Below, piece after piece: positions 29,201 through 38,172 of a DNA stretch of 64,000 nt; positions within the stretch are counted from its first letter, which is position 1; each line of letters starts with the position of its first letter. The notes beneath the pieces are model-generated. The model saw only the letters and a program-made list of their open reading frames with translations. It was not told the origin of the DNA and ran no database searches. The stretch is from assembly GCA_015350385.1 (NCBI GenBank), contig WNKI01000002.1, forward strand, positions 4,892,636 through 4,956,635, read 5' to 3'. The stretch is from Aculops lycopersici (Eukaryota > Arthropoda > Arachnida > Trombidiformes > Eriophyidae). The position numbers and the translations under genes are program-made.

Positions 29201-32200
29201 ATCAATTGCAGCTCCAGGACCAGGCAACTGGTGATCGCTTCAGTGAGTCCATGGGCTCGAGAGCTGTTGCTTCCGGTCCGGCGCCAATCGCAAGGAGCTA
29301 CAAGAAGGTTACCTTTACAAAGGACGGTGCTTGTATCACGGAAACAGGAAAGATTTACTCGAGCAAGAACGACGATGGAACCATTCGAAGGATCGAGAGG
29401 AAGAGTAAGGTGACTCATTACCCGAGTGACTCAAATGATTCAATATCCCCGCTGACGGGCATGCCCCACAGGCGAGAGGAGATTCAAGAGGAAGAGGAAG
29501 AGGTTATATTGGAGGGCGATGATTTTCAGCAACAACCTGGCGGTTGGTCGAAGAAACCGCACCATCAGCAGCACCATCGCCAATTGCGATCTAGTTTCGT
29601 TACGACATCACAATCCGGGACTCCAATTAGGCAACCATTTGAGCGTTTAATTATGCCCTCCTCTGATCTACTAGGTCAAGACGAATTCTCTTGTAATTTA
29701 GATGAGAGAAACTCCACCTTTGCCCCGCCCTCTCGCAGATCTCCATTCCCGAGGCACCCGCAGCACCAGCAACACGGGCACCAGCAACCGACACATCACC
29801 AGTCCATGAGTAGAGCAGATAGCGCTAGCTCCTGCTCCTCCGGTTCAACGGATATTTTTGACGACATTTTCGACACTTGGACAGGTGCTATCAGCATGTT
29901 CAATCAGGGTAGGCGCTCGAGTCGCGATAGGAGCTCCGCAGGAATTGGATTCAACAATCCACTTCAGGACCCGTTTGGCCAGTCAATGTTTGCCACGCTA
30001 AGGAGACGGAGGAAACCAAGTGGATCCTCGCGTCGATCACATGGGTTTGGTGGCGGCAGTTCGGGTGGGTTCAGTGGATCCACTGTCAACGGAGCGCCAA
30101 GGTGCGAGAGTGTTGAGCCTCAGGTTACCGGAAGCGCCGGCCATAGATCCGAGTCACCGTTATTCTTTCCACAGCAAGAAGTGCGCCACAATCACCATGG
30201 ACACCAGCAGGCCAGACGAAGGCAAGCTTCCGGTTCTCACAATGGTAGATTTGGCGGTGAGCCGACAACAAGTGGCTACGAGTCCGACTCGCTCCCTCCA
30301 GCATTCGAGCGGCCGGCATCGGCGCTTGGCAGCGCGCGAGGTCCCACCTTTGGCTCCTCGAATCTGGCAGCCGGAAGTGATCCCTTTGCACCGTTAACTG
30401 GAGAGAATCCCTTTGGCTTGGACTTTGAGCCGATTGGACATAGTTTAGTTGGCGCCATGAGGATGGATCCATTCGGCTCAAATTTAGCTCGCGACTTGGA
30501 AATTGAACACGAGAACATGCGGCGCCGACTGATGCAACAGCATAGACAAATTTGGAGGGGATCCACTCCGTCTTTATTCAGCGATGCATCGGGCGGTGGT
30601 CGTGGTCACCAGAGCGCACAAGTTTCGAGTGGTCCACCCGCCTGGCAGCAGCAGCAGCAGAGACAGAGACAGCAACCAACTTCAAGCACCTCCTCAAATT
30701 TGAGCCAACAAATGCGCCAGAGATCAAGTACTTCAAGCTCACAGCCGCAAGCTCAAACTCATCGACAACCACAACCTCAACAGCAGCAGCAATATCAGCC
30801 GGCGATGAGCCAGTCGTCAAGTGGATTGTTGAGGCAATCGATTGCTTTGGATCCAGCGCCCAATAGGAAGCCGACGAATCGTGGCGACGAGCATTTGCCG
30901 CCTAGATTGCCGCCAAATACGATGCGCAAATCAGTTAGCAGGACCTCAATCATCACTAACCAGCTAGCCAATATACAATTTGTCCCTGATGAGTCGAGTA
31001 ATTATTCAATCCAACAGGTAGCAGCTGGCCCACCGAGAGCTTCGGCCTCAAAGCAAGTGGTAAGTTTCATTGAGCTTAAAAGAACCTCGTCATCATCGAG
31101 CAAATTAAACTTGGGCCAACAACCGCAGCAGCAACCACAGGTGTCACAATCGCTCATTGGTTCTACTAGCAGACTGGCCACCTCAACCTCGGGCACATCC
31201 TCGGCCTTTTGGGAAGGGCGAGTGTCGCCGGTAATTATGGACCCATCGGCTTCCATGGCGACAAGCAAGCATCAGGTGATAACAACGAGCGAGTCAATTG
31301 TATCAATCCAGCAGCAGCATCAGCAGCAACAACAACAACAACAACAACAAGATCAGGGACGCTCGCTTGAAACGGAGGAGGATAATAATGCTAGAGAGAA
31401 TCGGGACTCGAGGATACAAAATTGGCTTCAAGAGTCGGCGGGGAATCTGAGCACCTCGTCCGGATTCAAGAGCTCGGCTTCGGATACTGGACCAGGAGGA
31501 TGCAGTGGCAGTAGATGTGGTCAATTGGAGAATCAGCTAGGGTTCAAGACAACAAGTTTCTCTCTCGATTGCCCCCCTCAAGGCGAGACGCCACAGAGAG
31601 TTTCAAGTCCAAGTGGTAGCAATCGAATGGGTCAGGAGAAGTTTTTAACGGAGAGTGTTAGTGAGGAGATGAGGTCTAGTGATGATGCAGGAGTAAGTGA
31701 AGCAATAAAGACCACACGGGCAACGTTGACTCTTTCCAGTCCAAGTCCGCAGGCGCCAAGTAGCGAGACGCGCGTGGTGCACCATCACATCCTGGAGCAG
31801 CAACAAGTGGTTGATCCGCAAACGCAACCACAGCAGCAACAACCTGTCGGAAGTTCGCCACCAAGCTCGCTTGTGAGAAACACCGAGGGCCTACATTGGA
31901 TTCAGGCCATGGATTCGAACTCACGACTCTTTGGAGGCGCCGGTGGTTCCGATGATCTGGATGGAGCTGATTCCTTGAGCGGAGGGGGAAGTGCCGACTT
32001 GGAATCCTCCTCCTCGCTCCTCGATCAACTTAGATCTCGAGGTTACAGATCCATGATCAATCAGCGATTGGTGGCGCAATCAGGCGAACAGCCGCAACAG
32101 CAGCAGCATCAGCATCAAAGGCAACAAGTCATCACCTCGTCAACTACCTCTGTTGCAGCAGACAACGGAGGCCGCTTTATAACTACCACAACCTTGACGA

Positions 32201-32280
32201 CTAGCGGAATAACCACAACAAATATCCAGTTACCTGAGCAATCGGGGGAGTCGGCCAGTGAAGAGGGTAAGTGGAGATAA
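26245..32280 (+). CDS. NUAK: NUAK-family (AMPK-related) serine/threonine kinase with giant disordered tail
   Basis: 2011 codons from ATG. The kinase domain covers about residues 92-345. Landmarks are the P-loop GKGTYGKV at 100-107, lysine 122, glutamate 141, HRD at 214-216, DFG at 234-236 and the activation segment LKTFCGSPLYASPE. T249 there is the expected LKB1 phosphorylation site. This matches NUAK1/2 and worm UNC-82, which control myosin, adhesion and cytoskeletal order. The rest is low complexity: polyglutamine, serine-rich and histidine-rich stretches, a lysine-rich block (VKKKVVVVKRVKKKAAKK) and acidic runs. A perfect donor-like AGG|GTAAGT (32267-32272) lies four codons before the stop, so the last residues are probably intron read-through and the coding part may end at 32266. 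Kinase call is firm; the 3' end is uncertain. Confidence 0.95.
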   Translation: MNDKANLIAGLMSRPPRQQTTHNLQPQQHHHQAGRTRSKANTKPTGNLLDSMMLGPECHRATSGSSGRTTAASSGSMATGGGVTRQHKLKQRFTVIRKLGKGTYGKVQLAINKETGQEVAIKTIKKTKIETDQDLQRVRREIQIMSSIEHPHIIHIYEVFENKDKIVLVMQYAPGGELYEYVSQSKVLDDNEARRLFRQIATAIFYCHQNKICHRDLKLENILLDEKNNAKLADFGLSNVFDKRRQLKTFCGSPLYASPEIVRGLPYEGPEVDCWSLGVLLYTLVYGAMPFDGSNFKRLVKQISEATYYEPKQKSQASHLIHRLLCANPLERANILEICSDPWVNGALVPMSPRLPLQQREDSNQIQQQHQPQSHNSLLKVAQDMANLTPVRLDILLALRPESPVSMPDEQLPPICQRKSKTPERPPPPQRNSRNELDPQIMQMYQQRQTSPVASYVVLDLDSSKSSTTRMDTSGISNNEESAAMDSEMGVEPKVELVESATELAVENDGPPKKELEIKLVDETSEQSPSHQKIEEHDGLESREATRIEGPMALETKQEVIQEPQVTETKVVAMEVDKMPTENIAQIQDTEKIETKTDDKGVEEGGEDDEEGAESRPETSSQLLEVPIMTDAEVSQESSATSPVPASEEATSGDNAKTTKPQGESATTDGSATDKPKKMVKKKVVVVKRVKKKAAKKDGETIAATGDSKEAPEVQDNSQSLCAEQPAGNEHQPEASQSSETSATATAKANPKTVKVVKRVKGPGKVKIPSTFSETQAPVQAEQTPNPESRRQSTLVADVTEKLLQHRQSVSPGASAAAVLIDQPQLVNVRVSDKKDEFERRASLMAAGELAALNSDTRSGRGSIAGQQSEHENENEQDQVVEPSIGVYGMKTTVNSVSFESISSQEVEKLKPLDPPDDLKKTCQRQQSRRSSRQRLSIDGQPRDERSDSAETIKPEESPTRLKQPTIRSTLKIDLSGAQQQQQQPHQLQLQDQATGDRFSESMGSRAVASGPAPIARSYKKVTFTKDGACITETGKIYSSKNDDGTIRRIERKSKVTHYPSDSNDSISPLTGMPHRREEIQEEEEEVILEGDDFQQQPGGWSKKPHHQQHHRQLRSSFVTTSQSGTPIRQPFERLIMPSSDLLGQDEFSCNLDERNSTFAPPSRRSPFPRHPQHQQHGHQQPTHHQSMSRADSASSCSSGSTDIFDDIFDTWTGAISMFNQGRRSSRDRSSAGIGFNNPLQDPFGQSMFATLRRRRKPSGSSRRSHGFGGGSSGGFSGSTVNGAPRCESVEPQVTGSAGHRSESPLFFPQQEVRHNHHGHQQARRRQASGSHNGRFGGEPTTSGYESDSLPPAFERPASALGSARGPTFGSSNLAAGSDPFAPLTGENPFGLDFEPIGHSLVGAMRMDPFGSNLARDLEIEHENMRRRLMQQHRQIWRGSTPSLFSDASGGGRGHQSAQVSSGPPAWQQQQQRQRQQPTSSTSSNLSQQMRQRSSTSSSQPQAQTHRQPQPQQQQQYQPAMSQSSSGLLRQSIALDPAPNRKPTNRGDEHLPPRLPPNTMRKSVSRTSIITNQLANIQFVPDESSNYSIQQVAAGPPRASASKQVVSFIELKRTSSSSSKLNLGQQPQQQPQVSQSLIGSTSRLATSTSGTSSAFWEGRVSPVIMDPSASMATSKHQVITTSESIVSIQQQHQQQQQQQQQQDQGRSLETEEDNNARENRDSRIQNWLQESAGNLSTSSGFKSSASDTGPGGCSGSRCGQLENQLGFKTTSFSLDCPPQGETPQRVSSPSGSNRMGQEKFLTESVSEEMRSSDDAGVSEAIKTTRATLTLSSPSPQAPSSETRVVHHHILEQQQVVDPQTQPQQQQPVGSSPPSSLVRNTEGLHWIQAMDSNSRLFGGAGGSDDLDGADSLSGGGSADLESSSSLLDQLRSRGYRSMINQRLVAQSGEQPQQQQHQHQRQQVITSSTTSVAADNGGRFITTTTLTTSGITTTNIQLPEQSGESASEEGKWR

Positions 32281-32943
32281 TCAATGATCCTCCTAATGGG
32301 ATGCTTTCATCGTGGCTTCTTCTTCTTTTATTTCATCTTATTTTTTCCTCGTGTTAAACCTTAATTGACCTCACAATTGACAGCAACAAAAACAGTACCT
32401 AAGTTAAAAATGCCAACGTATAGAACATCATAAGTCCTTTTTACATTTCTCATTTGGCAACAGATTATTTTTATATCCTCAAAAATAATTGACTCGCCGC
32501 TACTTAACAATCACGCCACCATCACCTCAAGCTTGCATGACTAACTCTAGTGCCTTTTGTAGATAGTTTTTCAGGCGGCTGTCGGATTGTGTAGCTTATG
32601 CTTGCGTTTAGATAGATAACATACACTAGATTCTCTTAAGGGATAAAACATATGTCCTGCAACCAAAATTTAATACAAAAGATAGGTAACTAATTGGAAC
32701 CACATCACTATAAACTGGTACATGTATTTGTAAATACAATCAAGATTACGACTAACGCATTGGGTATTGTTGTTGTCTATGAAGGTCAATGAGGGTTTCG
32801 TGCACACGTTAGAGAATGTCACTCACTCAATGGTATATATTGCACCTTGACGTCCTATTTGGACGAATCCTTTCTGAGATACACAAATCTTCAATCTTGA
32901 ATAGACTTCTGACCTTCGACTCTCGCTATTCCATTCAAATCAA
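32281..32943. other. Probable intron of the NUAK gene
   Basis: Stop-rich, AT-rich DNA without a domain. I see no AATAAA signal in it, as expected if it is spliced out rather than being the 3' end of a gene. The candidate intron would run 32267-32950, from GTAAGT to GGCAG. Confidence 0.45.
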
Positions 32944-34968
32944 ATGGCAGTTCAATCTAAACTCGATGGTCAATTTGCCGATTCGAATGAATCTCCTCAC
33001 ACCAAACCGGGTGATAATCCATTGGACGCTAATTCAAACTCCGATCAACGGGAGCCACAATCGGACCAATCAAATGGTGCGGAGACCAATCATTCAAATG
33101 CCGAGACATGTCAATCTCAAAGCAATGGGCAGGCAGCTACATCGGCTGAACGCAACGAGGAGAATGAGGACGACGAGGATGATGATGACGTCGATATCAA
33201 ACGAGCAAAGGCCAACATTAAGGGGTATCTCGAGAGAATGAAGGAGACCGAAAACTTTCTCAAGTCTATCCAAGAAGCCGAGAGTAAATTCGAGCATCAG
33301 AGACAGCAGATGCTCTTGCTGGACAACCTGTTCATGAGCACAAAGTTGAATGGGATCAACAGGTGCCCGGGCAATTACATGTCGAACTACTCCCTCGTGG
33401 ATGATCCAAAGCCAGGTATTCGAGTTCCCCAGACTGCGCCTATTAATTGGTCTCCGCATGGATCCGAAACGATGATGACGTCGACGATGAACGGCATGTC
33501 GAGTATTCCAGCCTCGATGTCCACTTCAACGACAGCTCCTATTTCGGCCTCGGATTCAAATGGTTACATGTCGAACGCCTTCCACTCGAACGCATTTGAG
33601 CCAACACCAAGCTCCTGTGGTTCGGGCAGCTTGGGCTCTAGTTACAACATGTTTTCCACCTTACAAAACCAGCGGCCGCGAAATGGACATCTCTCGTCAC
33701 CAGCACCTGGCGAGCGGATGATGAGCATGGCCATGCCTGGTCCAGTTGCACCAGCCACTGGCGGCTACTCGCCGTTTAACCACGATTTAAATATTTATCG
33801 AGCGCCCAACTACCATGAACACGATCCTCTGGAGCCCGTGCGGCCACTTGTTAGCTCAGGTATCTATCCAAAGGCGCAATTTATGGCCGAGCGGCCGGCC
33901 AATTACCGGAGAAGTAAATCTCAACTTAGCGACCAGTTCACCTACTACAAGTCGCGGCGGCCAAATTTCATGAGTCGACAGGTGGAGCCAACGATCTCGC
34001 GCGAGCTAGACTTTAGCTCGAACACTTTTTCGCCCTCCTCTCCAGCCACTTCCATGAGCTCGATGCCAAGCGTCGCCACTAGTCACAGGCGAGCAACGAG
34101 TCAAATTAGATTTCCATCGATGACCTCAACTACCTGCAGCAATGCAAGTCCGAGCAACAGGTATAGCCAGCCTGCAATGCTGAGCGAGTACCAGGCGGCC
34201 TATGGACCATCGATAAGTCGACAGTCGCGAGCGACTAGTCAGCTGAGAGCCTCAAGTCCACGATTGAATGGCACAGGTATCGGCGACATTGACCTCGCTC
34301 AGGCGACTAATGGCGGTGGGCGAGACTCTTGCGATAGTGGACACGATGATAATGGAAGTGAGGATGAGATGTCCTCGTATCGACCCTCAAATTACGTGCC
34401 CAAAGTTGTACCTGAATATCCCGTCATGCGAAAGGCGCGGCCAAGTCGTGACTACCGACGCCGCTCCGTGTTGCGCGACTCGTCGCCGGTAATCAACGAT
34501 TCAAGGTCAAGTCAGAGGAGGACCTCGTTGCAAAACTACTCCAGTTTAGGGCCATCGAGCAACTCTCGCGCTAGTGGTGGCGCTGGACTCGATGGAAAAG
34601 CGTCAAATCGACGTTCAAGTCCTGAGTCGACTTCTAAGCCCGCGACGAGAGCTAGTTGGAGGTCGACATTAAAGGAGTTGTCGTCGCCGCCGACAATCTC
34701 GAGAGACTCGTCGCCTGTTGCAACCAGATCAAGTGCCTCGAGGAGACGAAGCTCGGGCGCCACTCTGGTGGGCGAGTCAGTGGGTAGCTTGCAGAATTTG
34801 GAAAACTCGCGACTCTCGGAACTGGAGCAAAGAATAAAAGCCAATCAGAAGAGGAGAGAGCAAATGCTCATGGGCAGGTACTCGCCAATGCCGGATCCGC
34901 AGCCCACAGGCACTCCGTCGAGAGTTAAGGATGAGCCTGCAAACAAAGAAGTAAAAGTTTCGGAATAA
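32944..34968 (+). CDS. Disordered protein with coiled coil, probably the 3' exon of NUAK
   Basis: 674 codons if the ATG at 32944 is used. An in-frame stop at 32902 closes the frame upstream. Acidic residues (EENEDDEDDDDVD, about 65-82) precede a likely coiled coil (about 83-128, with AKANIKGYLERMKETENFLK). A long serine-, arginine- and proline-rich stretch follows, with repeated RRxS and SPV words resembling phosphorylation sites. A short charged helix near the end reads SRLSELEQRIKANQKRREQM. No enzyme domain is visible. An acceptor AG at 32949-32950 would join phase 1 of the NUAK donor to this frame, giving residues EE-V-QSKLDG across the junction and a kinase of about 2,680 residues. Alternatively it is a separate gene of unknown function. 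The open frame is certainly coding. Confidence 0.75.
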   Translation: MAVQSKLDGQFADSNESPHTKPGDNPLDANSNSDQREPQSDQSNGAETNHSNAETCQSQSNGQAATSAERNEENEDDEDDDDVDIKRAKANIKGYLERMKETENFLKSIQEAESKFEHQRQQMLLLDNLFMSTKLNGINRCPGNYMSNYSLVDDPKPGIRVPQTAPINWSPHGSETMMTSTMNGMSSIPASMSTSTTAPISASDSNGYMSNAFHSNAFEPTPSSCGSGSLGSSYNMFSTLQNQRPRNGHLSSPAPGERMMSMAMPGPVAPATGGYSPFNHDLNIYRAPNYHEHDPLEPVRPLVSSGIYPKAQFMAERPANYRRSKSQLSDQFTYYKSRRPNFMSRQVEPTISRELDFSSNTFSPSSPATSMSSMPSVATSHRRATSQIRFPSMTSTTCSNASPSNRYSQPAMLSEYQAAYGPSISRQSRATSQLRASSPRLNGTGIGDIDLAQATNGGGRDSCDSGHDDNGSEDEMSSYRPSNYVPKVVPEYPVMRKARPSRDYRRRSVLRDSSPVINDSRSSQRRTSLQNYSSLGPSSNSRASGGAGLDGKASNRRSSPESTSKPATRASWRSTLKELSSPPTISRDSSPVATRSSASRRRSSGATLVGESVGSLQNLENSRLSELEQRIKANQKRREQMLMGRYSPMPDPQPTGTPSRVKDEPANKEVKVSE

Positions 34969-35086
34969 TAATGTGCAACCTTCGAATGATTATTGAAAGT
35001 TTGCTGTTATTTAATTAAGAGTGTATGCATTTCCATCACTTTGAACTGTCTCGATTGTGCGCCGCCAACCTTGAAACACCCCCAGG

Positions 35087-37732
35087 CTAACCGTGATGTC
35101 CACCTGAAAGATTGCTAGCCCCTCCAGTGCATGGCTCAAAGTAGAAGCGATTACCCTTCAAGCCTGGGCTCTGTTGCTCACGTTGATCCGATTCCGTGTT
35201 GGCAAGACACAAATGGGAGGATAATCTAGAGCGCACCTGAGGGTCCTGGTGACTCATATAGTTGATTCTCAATTCTTTGAGCACCCTCTTGCCTCCAGGG
35301 ATTCCATTCCTAAACAGCAAAGTTGCATGATCAATCCTCTTCAATTTCTTACTGCTCGTCAACAGGTGGGTATAGGTGCGATCATCGAATTTATTTCCAA
35401 ACTCGTCGTTGGAAAGGGAGTTTTGCTCCTGCCTACTGGCCCGCCTAGTTCTCTCTCGATTGTTATATCTGTCACCATTGTTATTGCTACTATCGTAACT
35501 GTTACTGTTACCGTTGCCACTAACATTGCTGTCACCGCCACTCTTCCTGTCCGACTCGGAGTCTTGCAAAATAATGGACATTGGTGGCTTCGACCTCCCC
35601 TCGAATGGTTCACTCAGGGTTAGAATTACCTGGTAGTGGTAGGAACAATATGGTTGTGTGTCGCCCGTTCTCATAAACATGCTAATGGCCTCAACAGATG
35701 AACCCTCATTTCTGCTTCCTCCAAATAAACTCCTCGTTTCGCTGGTCGGAGTTGAACTCGAGTTGACGCCGCTTGTTGCTGAGGCTCCAATAGTCTGATT
35801 TTGGTATTGATTCTTACCATCAGCACCTGCAAATCTCTTGTCTCTTTGACTATAGCTTGGCCGTCTATATGGTTGACTTCCGGCATCGTGAACATTCTGA
35901 TGCTGACCTCCGACATACGGCCTCCTACTTGTACTCTGGTCTCGCGAGTACTGCGAGTCGCCCCCTTGTTGGTTATAATTAGAGCCACCCGTTTGCTGGT
36001 AGCTAGTATTCGGTCGCCTACTACTCGTCGTGCTCTCGTGCCTAGAATACGATGAGCTACCACTTGTTGAATAATCGTTGTAACCATTTGAGTTGCCACC
36101 ACTTGGCCGCCTACTTGTTTGCGGTTCCCTCGAATACTGCGAGCTACCATGTGAGGACTGATCATTGTTATTCGAGTAGCCAGACTCGTATTCTTCTCCA
36201 GTAGATGGCCTCCTGCTCGTGCTTGGAAGCCGCGAGTACTGCGAGCCACTACCTGACGGGTAATCATCGTAATTTGTATTTCCGCTTGGTCGTCTACTTG
36301 TTTGTGGATCTCTCGAGTGCTGCGAGTTTCCACCGTTCGAATTTGAATGGCCAAACTGGTGGTTGTTGTGATGACTACCACTGGACTGAGGATACTGCCA
36401 GTCGAGTCCAATGCGAATACATTCAACCGACTCGTCCGGTCTCTTGTTCTTCTGATTGCGACCAGAACCTTGACTGGAGCCCGAACTCGAACTTCCGCAA
36501 ACTCCACAGTGACCGGCAAGGAAACTGTTCCAATCCTTGCACTCATAGGCCACCATTTGGCAGTCGTTCTGAGTGTCACGCTGGTCATGGCGGTAAGTCA
36601 ACAGATTGGGTGCCCGAGAGTGCGAGCAAGCAACCGTATCGAAATCCCCACCGTCCCAAGTGAGGGTTCCGATGGATTTCAACAGCCCGTTGTCGCCGCC
36701 CTTGCAACCTGGCTGAGTTGCTCCGCCCTCCACGAAAACCGAGTGCCTGCCGAGAGGCCGGTCGATGCCCAAGAGTGCCGAGTTTGTGTGGATTGTGATG
36801 ACGTCCTGAGAGTCCGAAGGACCGAGCCGCTTGCTCGCCGGATAGAGTGGCCCACTGATAGACCCAAAACAGGGACCAGCCGGATCAAGGCCATAGATGC
36901 GCCCCAACTTTTCGTTTGTATTCTTACCAATGAATCCAGCCAAATGAGCTCCAAGCGAGTGGCCGATCAGTTGTATTCTGCTTGGATCAATGCGAGCCTC
37001 TCGAAGGAGTTTGTCGTTAATAAATCTGGTGGCGTATGTGGCAACAATGGGAATGTTGGCCACAGCTCTCGGGTAAAGTATACCTCTCGCTGCATAGTTC
37101 CAGTTTATTATGAACAAATTGTGGTCAACTAGTTCATCTTGTCTTGAGTTTGAATGTGATTTTGACTGTCGATCAATTGTGTAGGACTCGACGATGGCCG
37201 AAATCCAAGCCTGAAGGGGATAGCCGGAGGTGAAGCCGTGCATGAGAAATGTTACAGGTGCGTCCCTATTGAATCCGTGAGCTTCGAGGTCGTTCAAGGT
37301 CACGTTTTCCTCGTGAAATCTGAACTCAAGCGCCACCTCGTCGACATTTCGGTGGTCCTGTCTTCTAGAGCTGGTCTCTCTTGTGTTTCTATCATAATTG
37401 TTATAATTATTATAGTTGTTTTGGTGATTGTTATTTTGGTGATTACTACTGCTGTAGCCCTGATTATCGTTAGTATTATGCGAACTTCCGGTCGCTCTAC
37501 TCGGGCGGCTAGTGATGAATATAAACTCGGGCGATACCGAACGCTCGTCGGAGGTTGAGAAGAGACCCGAGCCACAAATTGGCGCCGACTCCTTCACTAT
37601 CTCTTCGGTTTTGTTGCCAGTGTGGGTGATTTTTTGAAAAATATTTTTGATTACTCCCGCTTCATTGGAGTCGATACTTAGCATTAAGATGACTAGCCAA
37701 ATGGCCAGTGGGCCAAGATGATCCAAGTTCAT
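35087..37732 (-). CDS. Secreted pancreatic-type lipase with repeat-rich insertion
   Basis: 881 residues from ATG at 37732. A signal peptide is likely at 1-25 (LAIWLVILMLSIDSNEA). The alpha/beta-hydrolase domain covers about 130-415: VTFLMHGFTSGYPLQAWI forms the oxyanion region, S259 in LIGHSLGAHLAGF is the nucleophile, D283 in YGLDPAGPCF the acid and H371 in VACSHSRAP the base. The spacings of 24 and 112 residues match pancreatic and phospholipase A1-type lipases. A cysteine-bounded lid precedes the histidine. Residues about 430-650 hold at least six imperfect repeats of the form SQYSRxPxTSRRPS, rich in S, G, N, Y and R. The C-terminal part (about 690-860) resumes folded-looking sequence (YCSYHYQVILTLSEPFEGRS), perhaps a PLAT-like beta-sandwich. 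It acts outside the cell on triglycerides or phospholipids. Enzyme call is firm, the repeat role unknown. Confidence 0.93.
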   Translation of the reverse strand: MNLDHLGPLAIWLVILMLSIDSNEAGVIKNIFQKITHTGNKTEEIVKESAPICGSGLFSTSDERSVSPEFIFITSRPSRATGSSHNTNDNQGYSSSNHQNNNHQNNYNNYNNYDRNTRETSSRRQDHRNVDEVALEFRFHEENVTLNDLEAHGFNRDAPVTFLMHGFTSGYPLQAWISAIVESYTIDRQSKSHSNSRQDELVDHNLFIINWNYAARGILYPRAVANIPIVATYATRFINDKLLREARIDPSRIQLIGHSLGAHLAGFIGKNTNEKLGRIYGLDPAGPCFGSISGPLYPASKRLGPSDSQDVITIHTNSALLGIDRPLGRHSVFVEGGATQPGCKGGDNGLLKSIGTLTWDGGDFDTVACSHSRAPNLLTYRHDQRDTQNDCQMVAYECKDWNSFLAGHCGVCGSSSSGSSQGSGRNQKNKRPDESVECIRIGLDWQYPQSSGSHHNNHQFGHSNSNGGNSQHSRDPQTSRRPSGNTNYDDYPSGSGSQYSRLPSTSRRPSTGEEYESGYSNNNDQSSHGSSQYSREPQTSRRPSGGNSNGYNDYSTSGSSSYSRHESTTSSRRPNTSYQQTGGSNYNQQGGDSQYSRDQSTSRRPYVGGQHQNVHDAGSQPYRRPSYSQRDKRFAGADGKNQYQNQTIGASATSGVNSSSTPTSETRSLFGGSRNEGSSVEAISMFMRTGDTQPYCSYHYQVILTLSEPFEGRSKPPMSIILQDSESDRKSGGDSNVSGNGNSNSYDSSNNNGDRYNNRERTRRASRQEQNSLSNDEFGNKFDDRTYTHLLTSSKKLKRIDHATLLFRNGIPGGKRVLKELRINYMSHQDPQVRSRLSSHLCLANTESDQREQQSPGLKGNRFYFEPCTGGASNLSGGHHG

Positions 37733-38069
37733 TTTGTTGGTTGAATAATTACTTTGTTAATCAATACAAACGCATACAAGCTGCAATTGCGAGGATTGAA
37801 AACCTCGCAATCTTGAGCCAAAACCTACGAGTAGATTGTGGAAAGAGAGGAGTAAAGTTTAATACGTTTTGGTTGACGAGCAGTATTGCACAAGAGAATG
37901 TTGTGTAGACTATTGGACACCTGGCAGATTGCTCATGCTTATTTTAGTCAGTGAGATCAATTAGTCGTCAACAGCCACGAGCAAACAGGTTTCCGTTATC
38001 TAGATGGAGACATGGCGAGACATGTGGACGCCGGAGGTGACGTCTGCTTTTGAAAGTGAAACCGAGATA

Positions 38070-38172
38070 CAGGTACCTCAGTAATGTCTCGCACGCACCA
38101 ATAAAGAGATGGAATACTGAACTGCATTATCAACGCGCGACAACCTTTGACGAGACATTAGTGAGGCACCTG
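38070..38172. mobile_element. Short TA-flanked MITE, 103 bp
   Basis: The left 22 bases begin CAGGTACCTCAGTAATGT, and the right 22 (38151-38172) are their reverse complement at 20 of 22 positions. Both ends abut TA (38068-38069 and 38173-38174), as for a mariner-type insertion. The 59-base interior is unpaired and non-coding. A hairpin RNA gene is a weaker alternative because the loop would be very large. Confidence 0.6.

Noticed and set aside
35671..36588. 305-codon frame on the minus strand within the lipase
   Set aside because: It is a shadow of the lipase repeat region in another phase, with no domain of its own.
36347..37132. 261-codon plus-strand frame opposite the lipase catalytic domain
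   Set aside because: Antisense shadow of a conserved enzyme whose triad is intact on the minus strand.
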